From Sipunculus nudus (Eukaryota; Annelida; Sipuncula; Golfingiida; Sipunculidae), in NCBI GenBank assembly GCA_026874595.1, contig CM049318.1:43880456-43944455 (forward strand): a stretch of DNA of 64,000 nt, given 5' to 3'. This document shows positions 12,391 to 24,233 of the stretch, piece by piece (positions within the stretch are counted from its first letter, which is position 1; every line of letters starts with the position of its first letter). Made by a program: the position numbers and the translations under genes. The notes beneath the pieces were generated by a model. The model worked only from the letters and a program-made list of their open reading frames with translations, did no database searches and was not told the DNA's origin.

Positions 12391-14404
12391 TGGCCCATAT
12401 GGTAATCCAAACCATGACCCTCTGATTGCCTGTCGTCTGCTCTACCCAGGCCTGGACAAATTAGAAATTGGCGTAACCCATTTGTGGGTACATGAATTCA
12501 AGTTTATGTAACCCATTCAAATTAGCATAACCCATCTAATTTTTCTATCTAAAATATGTGAAGTATAAGCATATTATATATATATATCTTGATACAAAGG
12601 TGGGGTTGGGGATGTCCCCATGTTGTATCACAAGCAGATGCTGATGCGCGTGGCTGATAATGTTTCAAGACAAGTTTGATGATATAAGTCTTTATTCAAT
12701 AGCTAGTGGTCTGGGACAGTCTCTCTCTGAGAGAGCTGCCCGGCCTCTCCACAGAGAGAACCGTCCAATCTCTCCTCAAAGCACGCACTACAGATAGTTT
12801 GTTACAAAGCTGTCATGTGACATATGAGACATACATATCCATATTTCTGCATTTCGTCATAAAAGCTAAACCTTATTGGATGACCCAAAGTAGGTCACAA
12901 TTATGTCAGAGTTGTAAATGGACTTTAAAAGTTTTACCAGAATCTATTGGGTGAAAGTTCTATGGAAAATCCCAAGTCTGACCTGACATACATCCAGCTA
13001 TAGACTGACCTGCAGTGCTATTTACAAACTCATATAAACATGATCTGACAATCCCATTGTAAAAACCAATCTAGAGCTAATTTGTGAGAGTACATTAAGG
13101 CTCTACAAACATTATGAATTACCATTAGATACTTGATTGTCTGATGACCATTAATAATTCTTTGGCTCTGTCTGAAAATCAGAACAGACTGAAACCAAGA
13201 TTGATCTTCATTTGTTTCTGAAGTAAATTTAGATTTTAAATAATGAAATACTGAAATATTCCTATAAATATATGTCATCATAAATACACACTTTCCTACT
13301 CCATAATAGATATATATATATATAGAGAGAGAGAGAGAATGAATTTAGAATGATGGGATTATTTATTATTTTATGCCAATTATATTTGTGTACTGTTTCT
13401 GTATTCACCATTGAACAAATTCACTATTGGAAACCTTATGGTTGTGTTTATTTTTGGATTGTTTTTTATACTAAAGAAATTGTAACAGTCATGAGGCAAA
13501 GAAAAGAATAAAGCTAAATAAATAAACACTTTTAATTTACAGAAGTATACCACTCAGACACCGTTTTAGCTATAAAAGAAAAAATGTCTGTTAGTTTACA
13601 GGAAAATGTTAATTTGGGTTGGCTTCATGAAAAAAATATATATATATTCAGGGAAAATTTAGGGAACTTTGGCTCCATATAATGGCGCCAATAATATATC
13701 AAAAATCTGTTAACATCATTGAGGAGAAATCAATTCTGTCTGGAAATTGATCTTTTAAGCGACGGCTGTATGAACAATTTTAAAATGTTTTTTTTTTTGG
13801 TAAATGAAATTAGAAATGAAATAAATATTATCCAGAAAATGTTAAATAATATGGAATTACAAAGCATGAATCATCATATCCGTAAACTTATTTTAAACCA
13901 GTCGATTTTCCCTGACTACCAGCATCAGGATTTATTTTGCACCCATCGTCCTTAAATAAGCTTAGGTAACCTTCGACTGAACCCTTCAGAACCCTTCGAC
14001 TGACAGTTGCCAATGATTGCATTAACAACACTACGAGTATTGCCGGGACTATTGGCTGAGAGATTCTGTATGCAAATACAGCTGTGTGGCCCATTTACGG
14101 CATGCATATTTGTCACTGCCGAACCGCAAGACAGAATCCTTGGGCCTACATTAAGAATACTTATGGTCTAAGCCTCAAACCAAAGAAACGTAATTAAAAA
14201 CACATTTATTTAAGCATAATTATGAGGGAAGTCTGGGATATCAACATATATTCTAGATGGTCCAACTTCTGGTTTGGAAATCCCCTTTTGCAGCGCCATC
14301 TATCAGCAGTCAATTAAAGTATTCTGGCCCACCAGGATTCACGGTACCACGAACTGTTACTGAGTAATATAATTGAAGGCAATATTCTACTTATCTGACA
14401 CAGA
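12391..14404. other. Intron stretch without a recognised gene or repeat family
   Basis: Contains an imperfect inverted repeat (GATACAAAGGTGGGG / CCCCATGTTGTATC, 12591-12629), a (TA)n(GA)n tract at 13308-13338 and a short TA run near 13634. Open frames are short and show no family signature. Confidence 0.45.
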
Positions 14405-15720
14405 TAACTAGAATATCAGCAGAAGCTGACAAAAGCCCCCAGCCAAAAGAACAGTGTTTAGAGGTGGTAACAGTGAAAAATACTAAATATCTGTTCTCAC
14501 ATGGATGTATATCTGTACATGTCTCAGTTATAAATTTAAAATGGAGAGGTATGTACCATGACTCATAACAATCCATCAAATGCCCTGTGACCTTGAAAAG
14601 CAGGTCAAGGTCACCCATCTTCGAACTTGACCGAGATTTTGTTGATATGCATCTTCACCAAAGAAATAAAATTCCTATTGTGAATCCTTTTAGAGATATC
14701 CTGCTCACAAGGCCACAATTGAAAAATTCAAGAAAAATTCATTAAAAATCAGAAATTGCAGGTGGCGCCCCCAAATTTGTGCAGCAGTTACAGACCATCA
14801 GTCCCTATGATCATAGTAAGTATTGTAAAAATCCACCCAATGGTTCCTGAGAAATAAGCTTCTAAATGTTTTTTCTATAATCAGCTCTGTGACCTTGAAA
14901 AGCAGGTCAAGGTCACCCATCTTCGAACCTGACCGAGATTTTGTCAATATACATCTTCACCGAAAAAATAAAAATCCTACGGTGAAACCTTTGAGAGATA
15001 TCCCGCTCACAGGCCCAATGTTGAAAAATCCGATAAAAATTCATTAAAAATCAGAAATTGTAGGTGGCGCCACCAAACTTGTTAAGCAGGTACAGATTAT
15101 CAGTCCCAATAAGCATAGTAAGTTTTGTGAAAATCCACCCAATGGTTCCTGAGAAATAAGCTTCTAAATGTTTTTTCTATAATCAGCTCTGTGACCTTGA
15201 AAAGCAGGTCAAGGTCACCCATCTTCGAACTTGACCGAGATTTTGTCAATATACATCTTCACCGAAAAAATAAAATTCCTACGGTGAAACCTTTTAGAGA
15301 TATCCCGCTCACAAGCCCAAAGTTGAAAAATCCGATAAAAATTCATTAAAAATCAGAAATTGTAGGTGGCGCCACCAAACTTGTTTAGCAGGTACAGATT
15401 ATCAGTCCCAATAATCATAGTAAGTTTTGTGAAAATCCTCCAAATGGTTCCTGAGTAATAAGCATCTAAGTGTTTTACTATAATCAGCTCTAAAATGTAG
15501 AAAAATGGGTCAAGGTCACCCATCTTCGAACTTGACCGAGATTTTGTTGATATACATCTTTACCGAGGAAATAAAATTCTGACGGTGAATCCTTTTCAAG
15601 ATATCCCGCTCACAAGGTAAAAGTTAACGGACGCCGGACGGACAGACGGACGGACGGACGGACGGACGGACAGCTTGGGTGACGACAATAGCCCATCAGC
15701 CTAAGGGCTGAGGGCTAAAA
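14405..15720 (-). mobile_element. C element with four ~300-bp tandem cores, complete
   Basis: The left end is CTAGAATATCAGCAGAAGCTGA, containing hairpin TCAGC-AGAA-GCTGA, then AAAAGCCCCCAGCC. The right end is a pure GGAC microsatellite (15628-15672), then CCTAAGGGCTGAGGGCTAA. Four core units repeat every 301-303 bases. Two of them carry the exact GGTGGCGCCACC palindrome (15063, 15365), and the first three carry an inverted pair GTGACCTTGA...TCAAGGTCAC. Read on the minus strand it ends hairpin-TATT-CTAG-T, as expected of a Helitron-type 3' end. Confidence 0.8.
14587..14614. promoter_or_regulatory. 10-bp inverted repeat built from TCAAGGTCA half-sites in C cores
   Basis: GTGACCTTGA, an 8-base spacer and TCAAGGTCAC form a perfect inverted repeat. 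It recurs in the next two cores (from about 14888 and 15191) and at 35505, 37146 and 40314. Each arm is an exact ERR/NR5A-type extended half-site in everted orientation; as RNA the same bases would make a 10-bp hairpin. Function is not shown. Confidence 0.5.
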
Positions 15721-16599
15721 AGTGATAAAAGTGATTTGTGTTTTATATCTGTCTGCAGCTTGATAAAACATATATTATGTAAGCATATATAAGTGTACAT
15801 ACATGTGTTATATTAATAGTTTTTAATAGATCACCTTATAGATCACTTTATATATATATATATATAGATATATATATATAATATATATTATATTATATTG
15901 TATATATATATAATATATAATATAAAGTGGTGTATATTTCCTGTAAAAACATAAATGTCAATAGGCTAAGTAGTATAATATAATTTATATGTCATCATAA
16001 TAATATGTTATATATTAATTATTATTATACTCTTTAACTTTCAGTTCCACACAGACCAATATACCACACTCAGGGGAATGTGATACCAATCTCTTGAGCA
16101 AATAAACTAATCAGCCAGCTGGTTTCTAAAGGGGGTTTCCACAGCTTAAGTTATGCAATCAAAACAAACACAAACATCAAAGAAAATGCCTGGAGTTCCT
16201 TAAACTATTAACAGAGATATGTTATTGCACAGTAAAATAACTGTTAAATATATATTATATATTATATAATATAAAATAATAAACGAATGATAATTGTACT
16301 AAGAATATTATATTAAAAATCCAAAATATATATTTATATAATATATATATATATATATAAATCATAATTAATATAGAATATTAATATATAATAACATGTA
16401 TATATATATATATATTTCCTGTAAAAACAATTACATCAATGGGCTTATCAGGTATAATATAAATGGGATGTTAATCTTCATATTTTTATGTATATGTTAA
16501 TATATGTTAATCATAATATTTATACTCTTCCACACTGTACCACAGGGTTCTCCTAAACTGTGAATGGAGACATGTTATTGCACATTTAAAAACAGTTTT
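15721..16599. repeat. AT-rich, palindrome-prone intron segment with a diverged direct duplication
   Basis: Several (TA)n runs, including a large inverted repeat between ATCACTTTATATATA near 15847 and ATATAAAGTGGTG near 15920. TATATTTCCTGTAAAAACA occurs at about 15930 and 16409, and both are followed by similar text ending near ATGTTATTGCACA (16211, 16573), so the region is a diverged tandem pair. Confidence 0.6.
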
Positions 16600-17735
16600 A
16601 ACAAGGGACCCATGGGTCATTGGATGGACGCCATGCCAAAACGATCGCAGATGGCGCCACCAGTCTTGAGTACAAGATGGAGGAGTGCAAGATCTATGTA
16701 TATGCACAATTTCAGGCCAATAGGGCAAATCACTCATTTGAGGCATTAATTCTTTGTACCAAAATTGGAAGGTAGGTGGTGCCACCTTTCTTGTTTACGA
16801 GAAAACTTTCCAAGATTGATGGACATTCCAAATTTCAGACCAATACCTAGAACCAATCCGTGGTATGGGTAATTTCCACCAAAAGCAAATGTACGGATGG
16901 ATGCCACACAAGTTCGATTGCAGAGCGCGCCACCAGTCTTAAATACAAGATGGAGGTATCCAAGATGAATTGACATGCACAATTTCAGCCAAACCTGTCC
17001 TTTAGTTTAAGACTGTCAATGCTCACAGTACTGTTAAGTGGCAATGATGGGAAAATGAAAGGCTCGAAAACAAGAAAATGACAGAAGGTGGCACCACCTG
17101 TCTTCCTTAGAAGACAAAGCTATCCAAGATCTTCAGTCAATTTGATTTTTGGACCAATCCATGCATCCCTTATTGAGATATTTATGATTTTGTGTGATTT
17201 TCACCATATATGGCAATTAATATTCAAGGTCAAGGCCACTCTCAAAGGAAAGCCAATTTAATTATACATCATCCCATAACCCATGTCTATGTATATGCAT
17301 AATATGAAAGAAATCTGTCCATTAGTTTTTGACTTATAATGCTTACAGTACTGTAAAGTGCCAATGATGGGGGTATTAAACGGCACAAAAACAAGAAAAG
17401 GATAACAGGTGGTGCCACCAGTTTCCTGTACCTGACAACACTGTCCTAGATCTTAGGTCAAGTTGATTTTTTGGATCAATCCAGGAAAGATGTTTTGAGA
17501 TATTTAAGAATTTGTGTGATTTCCCCCCCCCCCAATGGATCTATTAAAGGTCAAGGTCATTCTCCTAGTAAAGGTCATGTACCCTTTTTAAAGAGGCTTC
17601 ATCTTCTCACCAGTATCTATGCACATGTCAAGTTTGGTAAAGATCAGTAAAATATTTTTTGAGTTATTGCATCCAAACAAAATCTCTGCAGCAGTGGCGG
17701 TGCGACTGTGCTTTAACCATAGTATCCCAATTTTT
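16600..17735 (-). mobile_element. Composite of a B left end with E-family cores and a truncated E end
   Basis: Begins AACAAGGGACCCATGGGTCA (B-type), runs into GATGGCGCCACCAGTCTTG-type cores, then into E-like units (CATATATGGCAATTAATATT, ATTAGTTTTTGACTTATAATG). It ends at GCGACTGTGCTTTAACCATAGTATCCC, where the E right end is cut off. A C11 run lies at about 17523. Confidence 0.5.
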
Positions 17736-18293
17736 GTGCAAAGTTACAAAAGTTGAAACAACAGTTTTGCAGAAGAAGACTATTGCAGCCCTCAGTTTAA
17801 AACAGGCTTATTAATGGCCAAAAGGCTAACTTTACCTTTCTATGGCTCTACTAAAAATCAGTGAACCCAATCTATTCTTCTAAAATTGAAAGAACACAAC
17901 CCTAGGATTGATTTTATAACAAGTGGCCCATGGGCCATGACCCTCAGCTGAATAGGAACCTTGAACAATCTGTAACATGACTCCCAGACTGCTCAAAATC
18001 ATGCATTTTGTCAAAAGACCTTTGATATGGGTTACAGTGACCCTATTCTACACCCAGCTGCTACCATTTGTGCTCATCTGACTAATAGAGTGTTAAAATC
18101 GTGTTCTTTCACACAGCTTGCAGAATATACGTCACAGTGACATTATTTCAGGTTTCCCAGGAGATTTTCATGGACCTCCCTGGATGTCAAGTACAAGGTT
18201 CTTGGTACAACAGTGACTATTTGTGCCCTGCTAACAGATGACTGCTTCATTTAAAGGTCTCAAAAATAGAGAAAACTGTATAAAAATCTGAAC
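17736..18293 (-). repeat. A-core fragment followed by a B left end
   Basis: The A-type body (TTACAAAAGTTGAAACAACAG) is followed at about 17918 by a B end AACAAGTGGCCCATGGGCCA. Here the hairpin is changed in both arms relative to TGACCCATGGGTCA but stays fully palindromic. A B core (CGTCACAGTGACATTATTTCAGG) follows. Confidence 0.6.
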
Positions 18294-18467
18294 AAGGCCT
18301 ACAGGCCTAATGCGAACCTGTGCATTGGGAAATACACCAGGTATAATGCTTCAATGCTGGACCATTACTTCTCATGTATATGAACAATGTAAGTACTAAA
18401 AATTTTGAATAAGAAACAATTACACAAACATCACTGCTGAAATTCTGGCATGGGTGCACACAACACA
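18294..18467 (-). mobile_element. A1 left end, interrupted
   Basis: AACAAGGCCTACAGGCCTAA, then GCGAACCTGTGCATTGGG and the A1 leader, up to GCACACAACACAA, where a B3 end begins. The interruption point matches the A1/B3 joint seen at 57924. Confidence 0.75.
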
Positions 18468-19658
18468 ACCAGGGACCCATGGGTCTCCACGCTAAGCTGA
18501 TTTGTCTATAAGGATATTTTTAAAGAAATTTTTCAGAATGACAGTCCTGTGACCTTAACCAATGACCTTGTGACCAAAAAATCTTAGAACTTAGTATCCT
18601 TGAACTTGCAGCATTAGGATTATAGTAACAATCTTTTAAAAGTGACCTTGACCTCTGACCAGATAATCTCAAATTCTACAGGTTTCCTCACTTTGGGCAA
18701 GTAAGCCATGTGTGAAAGTTCAGGATGAAAAGATTGATTTACAGTGCATCCACAATCTTTTTAAAGATGTGGCTTCTGTGACCTTCAACTTAGATCGCTG
18801 GACCCTGAAAATTAAAATGAATTTACTTATGTGGTTGGTCATTATTAAGTCAAGTTTGAAGCAAGTCTGTCTATCCAAAGCAGAATTATTATCCATAAAC
18901 TAATTTGTGATTGGATGGGCCCTGTGACCTTGATCTCTGACTCAAAAATCAAACAGAATCTTCCCCTAGTGGCAGGTTAGCAATATCTTGAAATGTAAGG
19001 TTTGAAATGAAAAGTTTGGCTTCAAATGCATACACATTCCTTTTAAAGATATGGGTCCTGTGACCTTTGACCGTTGGACCCCAAAATCAACATGGTTCTT
19101 ACTTTAGTGGTGGGCCATTTATAAGTTAAGTTTGAAACCAATATATCGAACTAAACTGGAGTTATCATCTGGAAACTAATTTGTGAACAGATGGCCCCTG
19201 TGACCTTGACCTTTGACCTTGTGACCCCAAATTAATTTATGCTCTCCCAATACATGGCAAGTAAGCTAAATGCGCAAGATGGAAAGTTTGGGATGAAAAG
19301 CTTGGCTTAAAATGCAGCCATAATCTTTTCAATAAAGTGAGTCCTGTGACCTTGACCACTGACCTCATGACTCCAAAATCATAAAGGTTCTTGCTTTAGT
19401 TGTGAGCCATGTGTAAGTCAAGTTTGAAATCCATGTGCCAATCCAACCTGGAGTTATCATCTGGAAACAAATTTGTGTGGATGGACAGATTGACAGACAG
19501 ACAGACATACAAACAGACAGGGTGATTAGTATAGGGCATCCACTTGTGATCAATAATTACACCAGGTTTTGGGACACCAGATGTAATCACAGCTGAGAAA
19601 ATTACATAATTGTTGTCATTTTATATTAAGTAAATAGAAAAATATTCTTTAAAATAGG
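18468..19658 (-). mobile_element. B3 element with degenerate right part
   Basis: The left end is CCAGGGACCCATGGGTC, then AAGCTGATTTGTCTATAAGG. The body consists of tandem ~150-200-bp units built on GTGACCTTGACC, including an exact DR1 core at 19207-19219. It finishes in a GACAGACAGACAGACATAC microsatellite (about 19492-19512) without a clear right end. Confidence 0.65.
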
Positions 19659-20356
19659 AAACAAGGGACCTATGGGTCACTGTGCTCAGCTGACGTTAAC
19701 CTTGAAGGTAAAAATCTAAAATAATATCAAATGGAGATAAAGTGTAAGAGGAAGAGGTAATAAAGGCCATTGTTAGTTATATGATTGGTTTGTATTGATG
19801 AGCAAGAAATTGTTGCAAATAATATTTTGTGACCTGACCATGTGTTTCCTAATGTTGAAACTGAAGCATGTGAGCAGTTTGTGAACAAATGATCTGTACA
19901 ATTACCATGATCATTAGTTGGCTTTTCGATTAACTGTTGACTTTTCAGTAGTTTACACATTTGTTCAATCGAATCTTTTTTTTGTATAATATATATTATT
20001 AAATATATGTTTTTTTTTATGAAATGTATACAGTTGAAATATAACTAATTAACAACATAAAACATGGCAAACAAAGCCTGATCTCAAATTCTGCTGATGC
20101 AGGAAAATAATGAACAAATGTTTGTAATAAATCCTCATTTTTTTATCACATCAATTTTTTTTTTAATTTAAGTTTATATTTCTATATATTTTCAATATAA
20201 CATATATATCTGAATATAAAAGTTGATTCATAATTCTCAATTGCATCATCATAAATCCAATCTTGTCAGATAACACCACATCATGCATACAAATGTTTAT
20301 TTATTTTTTACCACAAAAATATATCTTTTAAATCTGCAAAACAATAAATATCTAAA
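19659..20356 (-). mobile_element. B1 element, 3' part, interrupted by B2
   Basis: The left end is AACAAGGGACCTATGGGTCA, then GCTCAGCTGACGTTAACC. The body matches B1 copies at 26726 and 28632. It is cut at ATATCTAAAA by the B2 left end; the uninterrupted sequence continues there as ATAATACGTG in the copy at about 27370. Confidence 0.75.
19727..19960 (-). pseudogene. Fragment resembling the C-terminal part of a non-LTR retroelement endonuclease
   Basis: A 77-codon open stretch reading CKLLKSQQLIEKPTNDHGN, then CTDHLFTN, and later SGHKILFATIS. The spacing QLI.(K/E)PT ... (I)DH(I/L)FTN ... S(D)HK(L/I)(I/L)FA is the familiar end of AP-type endonuclease domains of LINE retroelements. The same type of domain also occurs in some autonomous Helentrons. 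The catalytic-region SDH is SGH here. It is far too short to be functional. It recurs in the other B1 copies, so it was fixed in the B1 consensus rather than being an isolated insertion. Assignment is from motif memory only. Confidence 0.5.
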
Positions 20357-22547
20357 AACAAGGGACCTATGGGTCACGGCACTCAGCTGTTATATATGAT
20401 AAAAAAATATGATTTAGATATGATTCACGTGCTGGTTGTGTGTGGTAATAAATATAAGCTGTATTATGAGTTGTTGTTGTTTAGCTTATGTATGATTTTG
20501 ATAGTATCTTTGGAGACAGGGAAGAGGATTGATTTCATTAATTTTTTTAACAAATGGAGTACTATTGTCACACAGATTTTGACTTGGCCATATAACTTAT
20601 AAGCAGAACATATAATATAAGAGTTTAACTATTAATTAAAAAAATTACAAATATTGTCCCAAATATAATTTTTATTAAAAATAATAAGAGAATCTTATGA
20701 TTTTTTAAAATGAAATATAACTGAAATGATTATTAAAATAATATTAAAGAATATATTCATGAATGCATTCATGAATACATTTTGAAAGTATTTGCACTGG
20801 TATTCATATACTTTCATTTTTACCTGAATTCCCATTGTTTATGCAAGAAATTTTATAATGGAGTACATATTCATATTCGTATTGAAATACAATTGCAAAT
20901 TATTCGCACCATGTCGGGTATTTATTCAGTTTTCACCAAACGATGTTGAAAATCCAGAATATACAAAATTAACACATTTAAATAATGATCATAAGTACCT
21001 GGTTTTATGGCTTTTATTTATATTAAAAAAAATAAATGTAATATATTCATTTTGGACTAATTTCACATCAATGTACACACTAGACACAGTAGGAATCTAG
21101 ATTAATATTATCAACTGCATCTTTGTCTATCATTAATTTCCTTCATATGATCCCCAATCATTAGGAATGAATAATATGATTTACTTTTTTATCATTAAAA
21201 TTGAACTAAAAAATACCATAGGTGACTGCATGGTGTTATTTGGAATACATGACATTCTATCCATCGATACAGGATTCTTATATCATCAGTAACTGCAAGT
21301 TAATTTCCTGTAATTATAAACTAACAAATTCCTTTTCTATTTTTATTTAAGTTGTTCTTAAAAACCAATAAAAATTTATTAATTTATTGTTTATTGTTAT
21401 GTTGTTGGTTAAAACTACAAGATGAGTTGGATTGGATACCTCAATCAACTGTGGCTGGCCATTACATAATAAGCTGCCTGGACCCCCCTTTATGCCTCCC
21501 CTCAAACATGCATAATTTGCTGAAAGTTCAACAAGGTCAACATACAGGTGACTCAAGAGGGGCTGGAGAGGGCCAAGGTCTGACATGGTCTCATAGAAAC
21601 ATTAACAAAAGCTACAATTTTTGGCCAATTTCTTTCAGCTTTCTAAACTGAAAAAGCTGAAATCCTTATGTGTGCATGACATGAAAATTATATCAACAGT
21701 ACTCACAGGAAACAAACGTGCCATGGTCAAAGTTGAGCAAAATTTAAGGTACTAATTTTATATTTATACTAATAACTTATAAAATTTGAAAAATTCAGAA
21801 CTAATTTTGGGTATTCAATTAAATCTTGATTAAATAATGTTACATCCTTGACAAAAAAATCTCTAGCTTCAGCAATCTCCTTGTTAAGGGAGTAAATATA
21901 TTTTTTGATTTTTTTACAAAGTGCATTATGTTTGGGCCCATAACTTAAAACAATTACGCAATACTGACATCATTTCTGGCATGTGCATAGAGAATGTATA
22001 GAAAAATATGTATATTATATATGATTAAAGTCAGATCAGTTGTTTTGATATTAGGCAGTCTTGAAGTGTAACAATGGGTTTTTAATGAAAAAAATGAAGT
22101 TTTTCATTAATATCTCGAAGGTATTAAGTCCTAGTGACCAATTTCTTGGCATTTTGGGGGATTTTGGAGACATCTAATTGTATGCCAAATTTTAGGACCT
22201 GAGAGCTGAAGCTGGGGAGCTGAGCTCTTGCAAACTGCATAACACTAGCTTGATGTAAACAATATGTTACATGGTGTTTGAAAACTTGAATAAAATCAAA
22301 TTTTTGATGTTAACAGACAATATGCTAACAAAAACATGCTGCGAAAATTAAATCCACAGTACTTACAGGAAAAAAATGTGCCATGGTCAAAGTTGGGCTA
22401 AAATAAGGTACTAATTTTTTATTTTTGTTAATATTTTAAAAAATTTAAAAGATTTTGATCTAATTTTGGGTATACAATTTAATTTTTGATTAATTAAAGT
22501 TATATTACTGGAAAAAAAGTCCATAGCTTTAACATGTTTTGTGTTAA
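20357..22547 (-). mobile_element. B2 element, right end lost
   Basis: The left end is AACAAGGGACCTATGGGTCA, then CTCAGCTGTTATATATGA. The body is collinear with the complete B2 at 24234 until GTGTTAAGTGA, where it changes abruptly to A1 core (GAGATATATACATATCCC). The short recurrent open frames in this family show no recognisable protein signature. Confidence 0.7.
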
Positions 22548-24182
22548 GTGAGAGATATATACATATCCCAAGTTCAGACTGATATATCAAACCCCTCCTG
22601 AGAAATAAGCAGGGACACACACTGTGCAAAAATTATTGTAGGTGGCAACACCAGTCTTGTATATGACAAAGCTATTCGATAGGTATAAATATGCCCAATT
22701 TCAGGATGATATATCAAATTTCTCTATAGAAATAAGCAGGCACAAAAGTCACACACTGTGCAAAAGTCATGTTAGGTGGTGACACCTGTCTTGTGAACGA
22801 GAAAGGCATCAAAGACACATAGACAGGTCATAATATCAGGCCAATACATCAAACTTCTGATGCATGGGGCTGACCAGGCTTAGGTGAGAAAGGCAGTTGC
22901 CCCTAGTGAACCATGACAAATTTGCTGGCTCAGGCTAATGCACTGAATAAACTCATGACCTGCACCTGGCTAGACTTGGTGAACTTTTAACCTCTACCTA
23001 GCTGCACTGAGTGAACTCTTGATCTGTTGCCTAATCTGATACAGTTCACAGTCTGTCAAAGCTTTAATAGGTTGGCTCCACATGCAGCCCTGAGGGGCAT
23101 GACACCCATGAGGTGATCACATGGTGCCCATGAGGTGTTCACATGTCACTCCTGAGGGGATCACATGCCTTGTGCTTGGCTGCACTGATTGAACTCTTGA
23201 CCTATATCTGGCTGCACTGAATGAACTCTTGATCTATTGCCAAATCTGAAACAGTTGGCAGTTTCTCAACCTATTTAAATATACAGACACAATCTTGGCC
23301 TGTTGGGAAATCTGTTTACACATACTAAAAGACTTTGGCTAAAATTCTTTTTTTCAAGCTGAAATATTCACAAACTTTTTATCAAAATATCTATATTAAT
23401 AAAAAATGCAGTTCTTTCATTGTTAAAGGTCCAATAATTCTGCCAAAAATCATTCAAGTAAACTTGAACAAAGACCACCTAAGAATAATTTTTGTGCCAT
23501 GTTACAGAAGTTATAATTGAAAAAATAATTTTGTAGAAGAACAGTTTTGCAGTCCTCAGACTGAGTTAGACATAATAATGGCCATAAGACCAACTCAAGC
23601 TTTTCTGATGATTGAAAGAACCATGTCCTAGGATAATTCTTTTGAAAAATAGAATGATTTATCTTGACAGTTTCATTATAAACATTTTAAGCTGAAAGAG
23701 GCTAAAATGATGAGGTTTTTGCCAATAAAAAACAGGTCAATATAGGTGGCACCACAAAATCTGCAACTTCAAATATGAGTCATGTCACCAACATTTGCAC
23801 AATACTTGGTAATGCTAGCTTCTGTCATTACTGAGATAACTATGTCAGTATGCTTACCTGGCCAAATGACTGTTCAGATTTGTTTAACTCCACTAAAATT
23901 CATAAAATGCAAACCATTTGAACAAACTTGAGAGGGCTTGCCTCTTGGATCATTTCTGTAAAATATTGAACAATTTGGCTGGACCTTTTACAAGTAGACT
24001 TTTAAGGGTTTTTCAGCTTTTCCCCTATAAAATCTAAGTAAATGAAGATAGCAAAAACAATAAGCTGAATCCCACAACATTTGATATGTGACAGATTATG
24101 GCATAAAGTCTGGGGATGGAAGCTCCTGCTATTCCTGAGAAATTATGGGTTAATATACAGAAGACCAATGACCACCGTATAA
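22548..24182 (-). mobile_element. A1 element, middle part
   Basis: Contains the A1 blocks from TACATATCCCAAGTTCAGAC through the TGATCACATG minisatellite and A-tail cores, up to CCACCGTATAAAAA. It resumes at 32751 with GGTCAATGCAGGTGGCGCC, which is the expected continuation in uninterrupted copies (compare 4740-4765). The intervening 8.6 kb is inserted B sequence. Confidence 0.75.
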
Positions 24183-24233
24183 AAACAAGGGACCTATGGG
24201 TCACTGTGCTCAGCTGACGTTAACCTTGAAGGT
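24183..24233 (-). mobile_element. Tip of a B1 element split by a B2 insertion
   Basis: Fifty bases of B1 left end, stopping at CTTGAAGGTA. The remainder resumes at 26726 with AATCTAAAATAATATC, the continuation seen in the unbroken copy at 28632. Confidence 0.85.

Noticed and set aside
12591-12960. Possible LTR start beginning at the GATACAA...TTGTATC inverted repeat
   Set aside because: No second LTR, primer-binding site or retroelement coding sequence nearby.
20369-20602. Recurrent ~77-codon plus-strand frame in B2 (also at 24246 and 52133)
   Set aside because: Recurs because the repeat recurs; AT-rich composition, no known motif, antisense to the element direction, no evidence of protein-level constraint.
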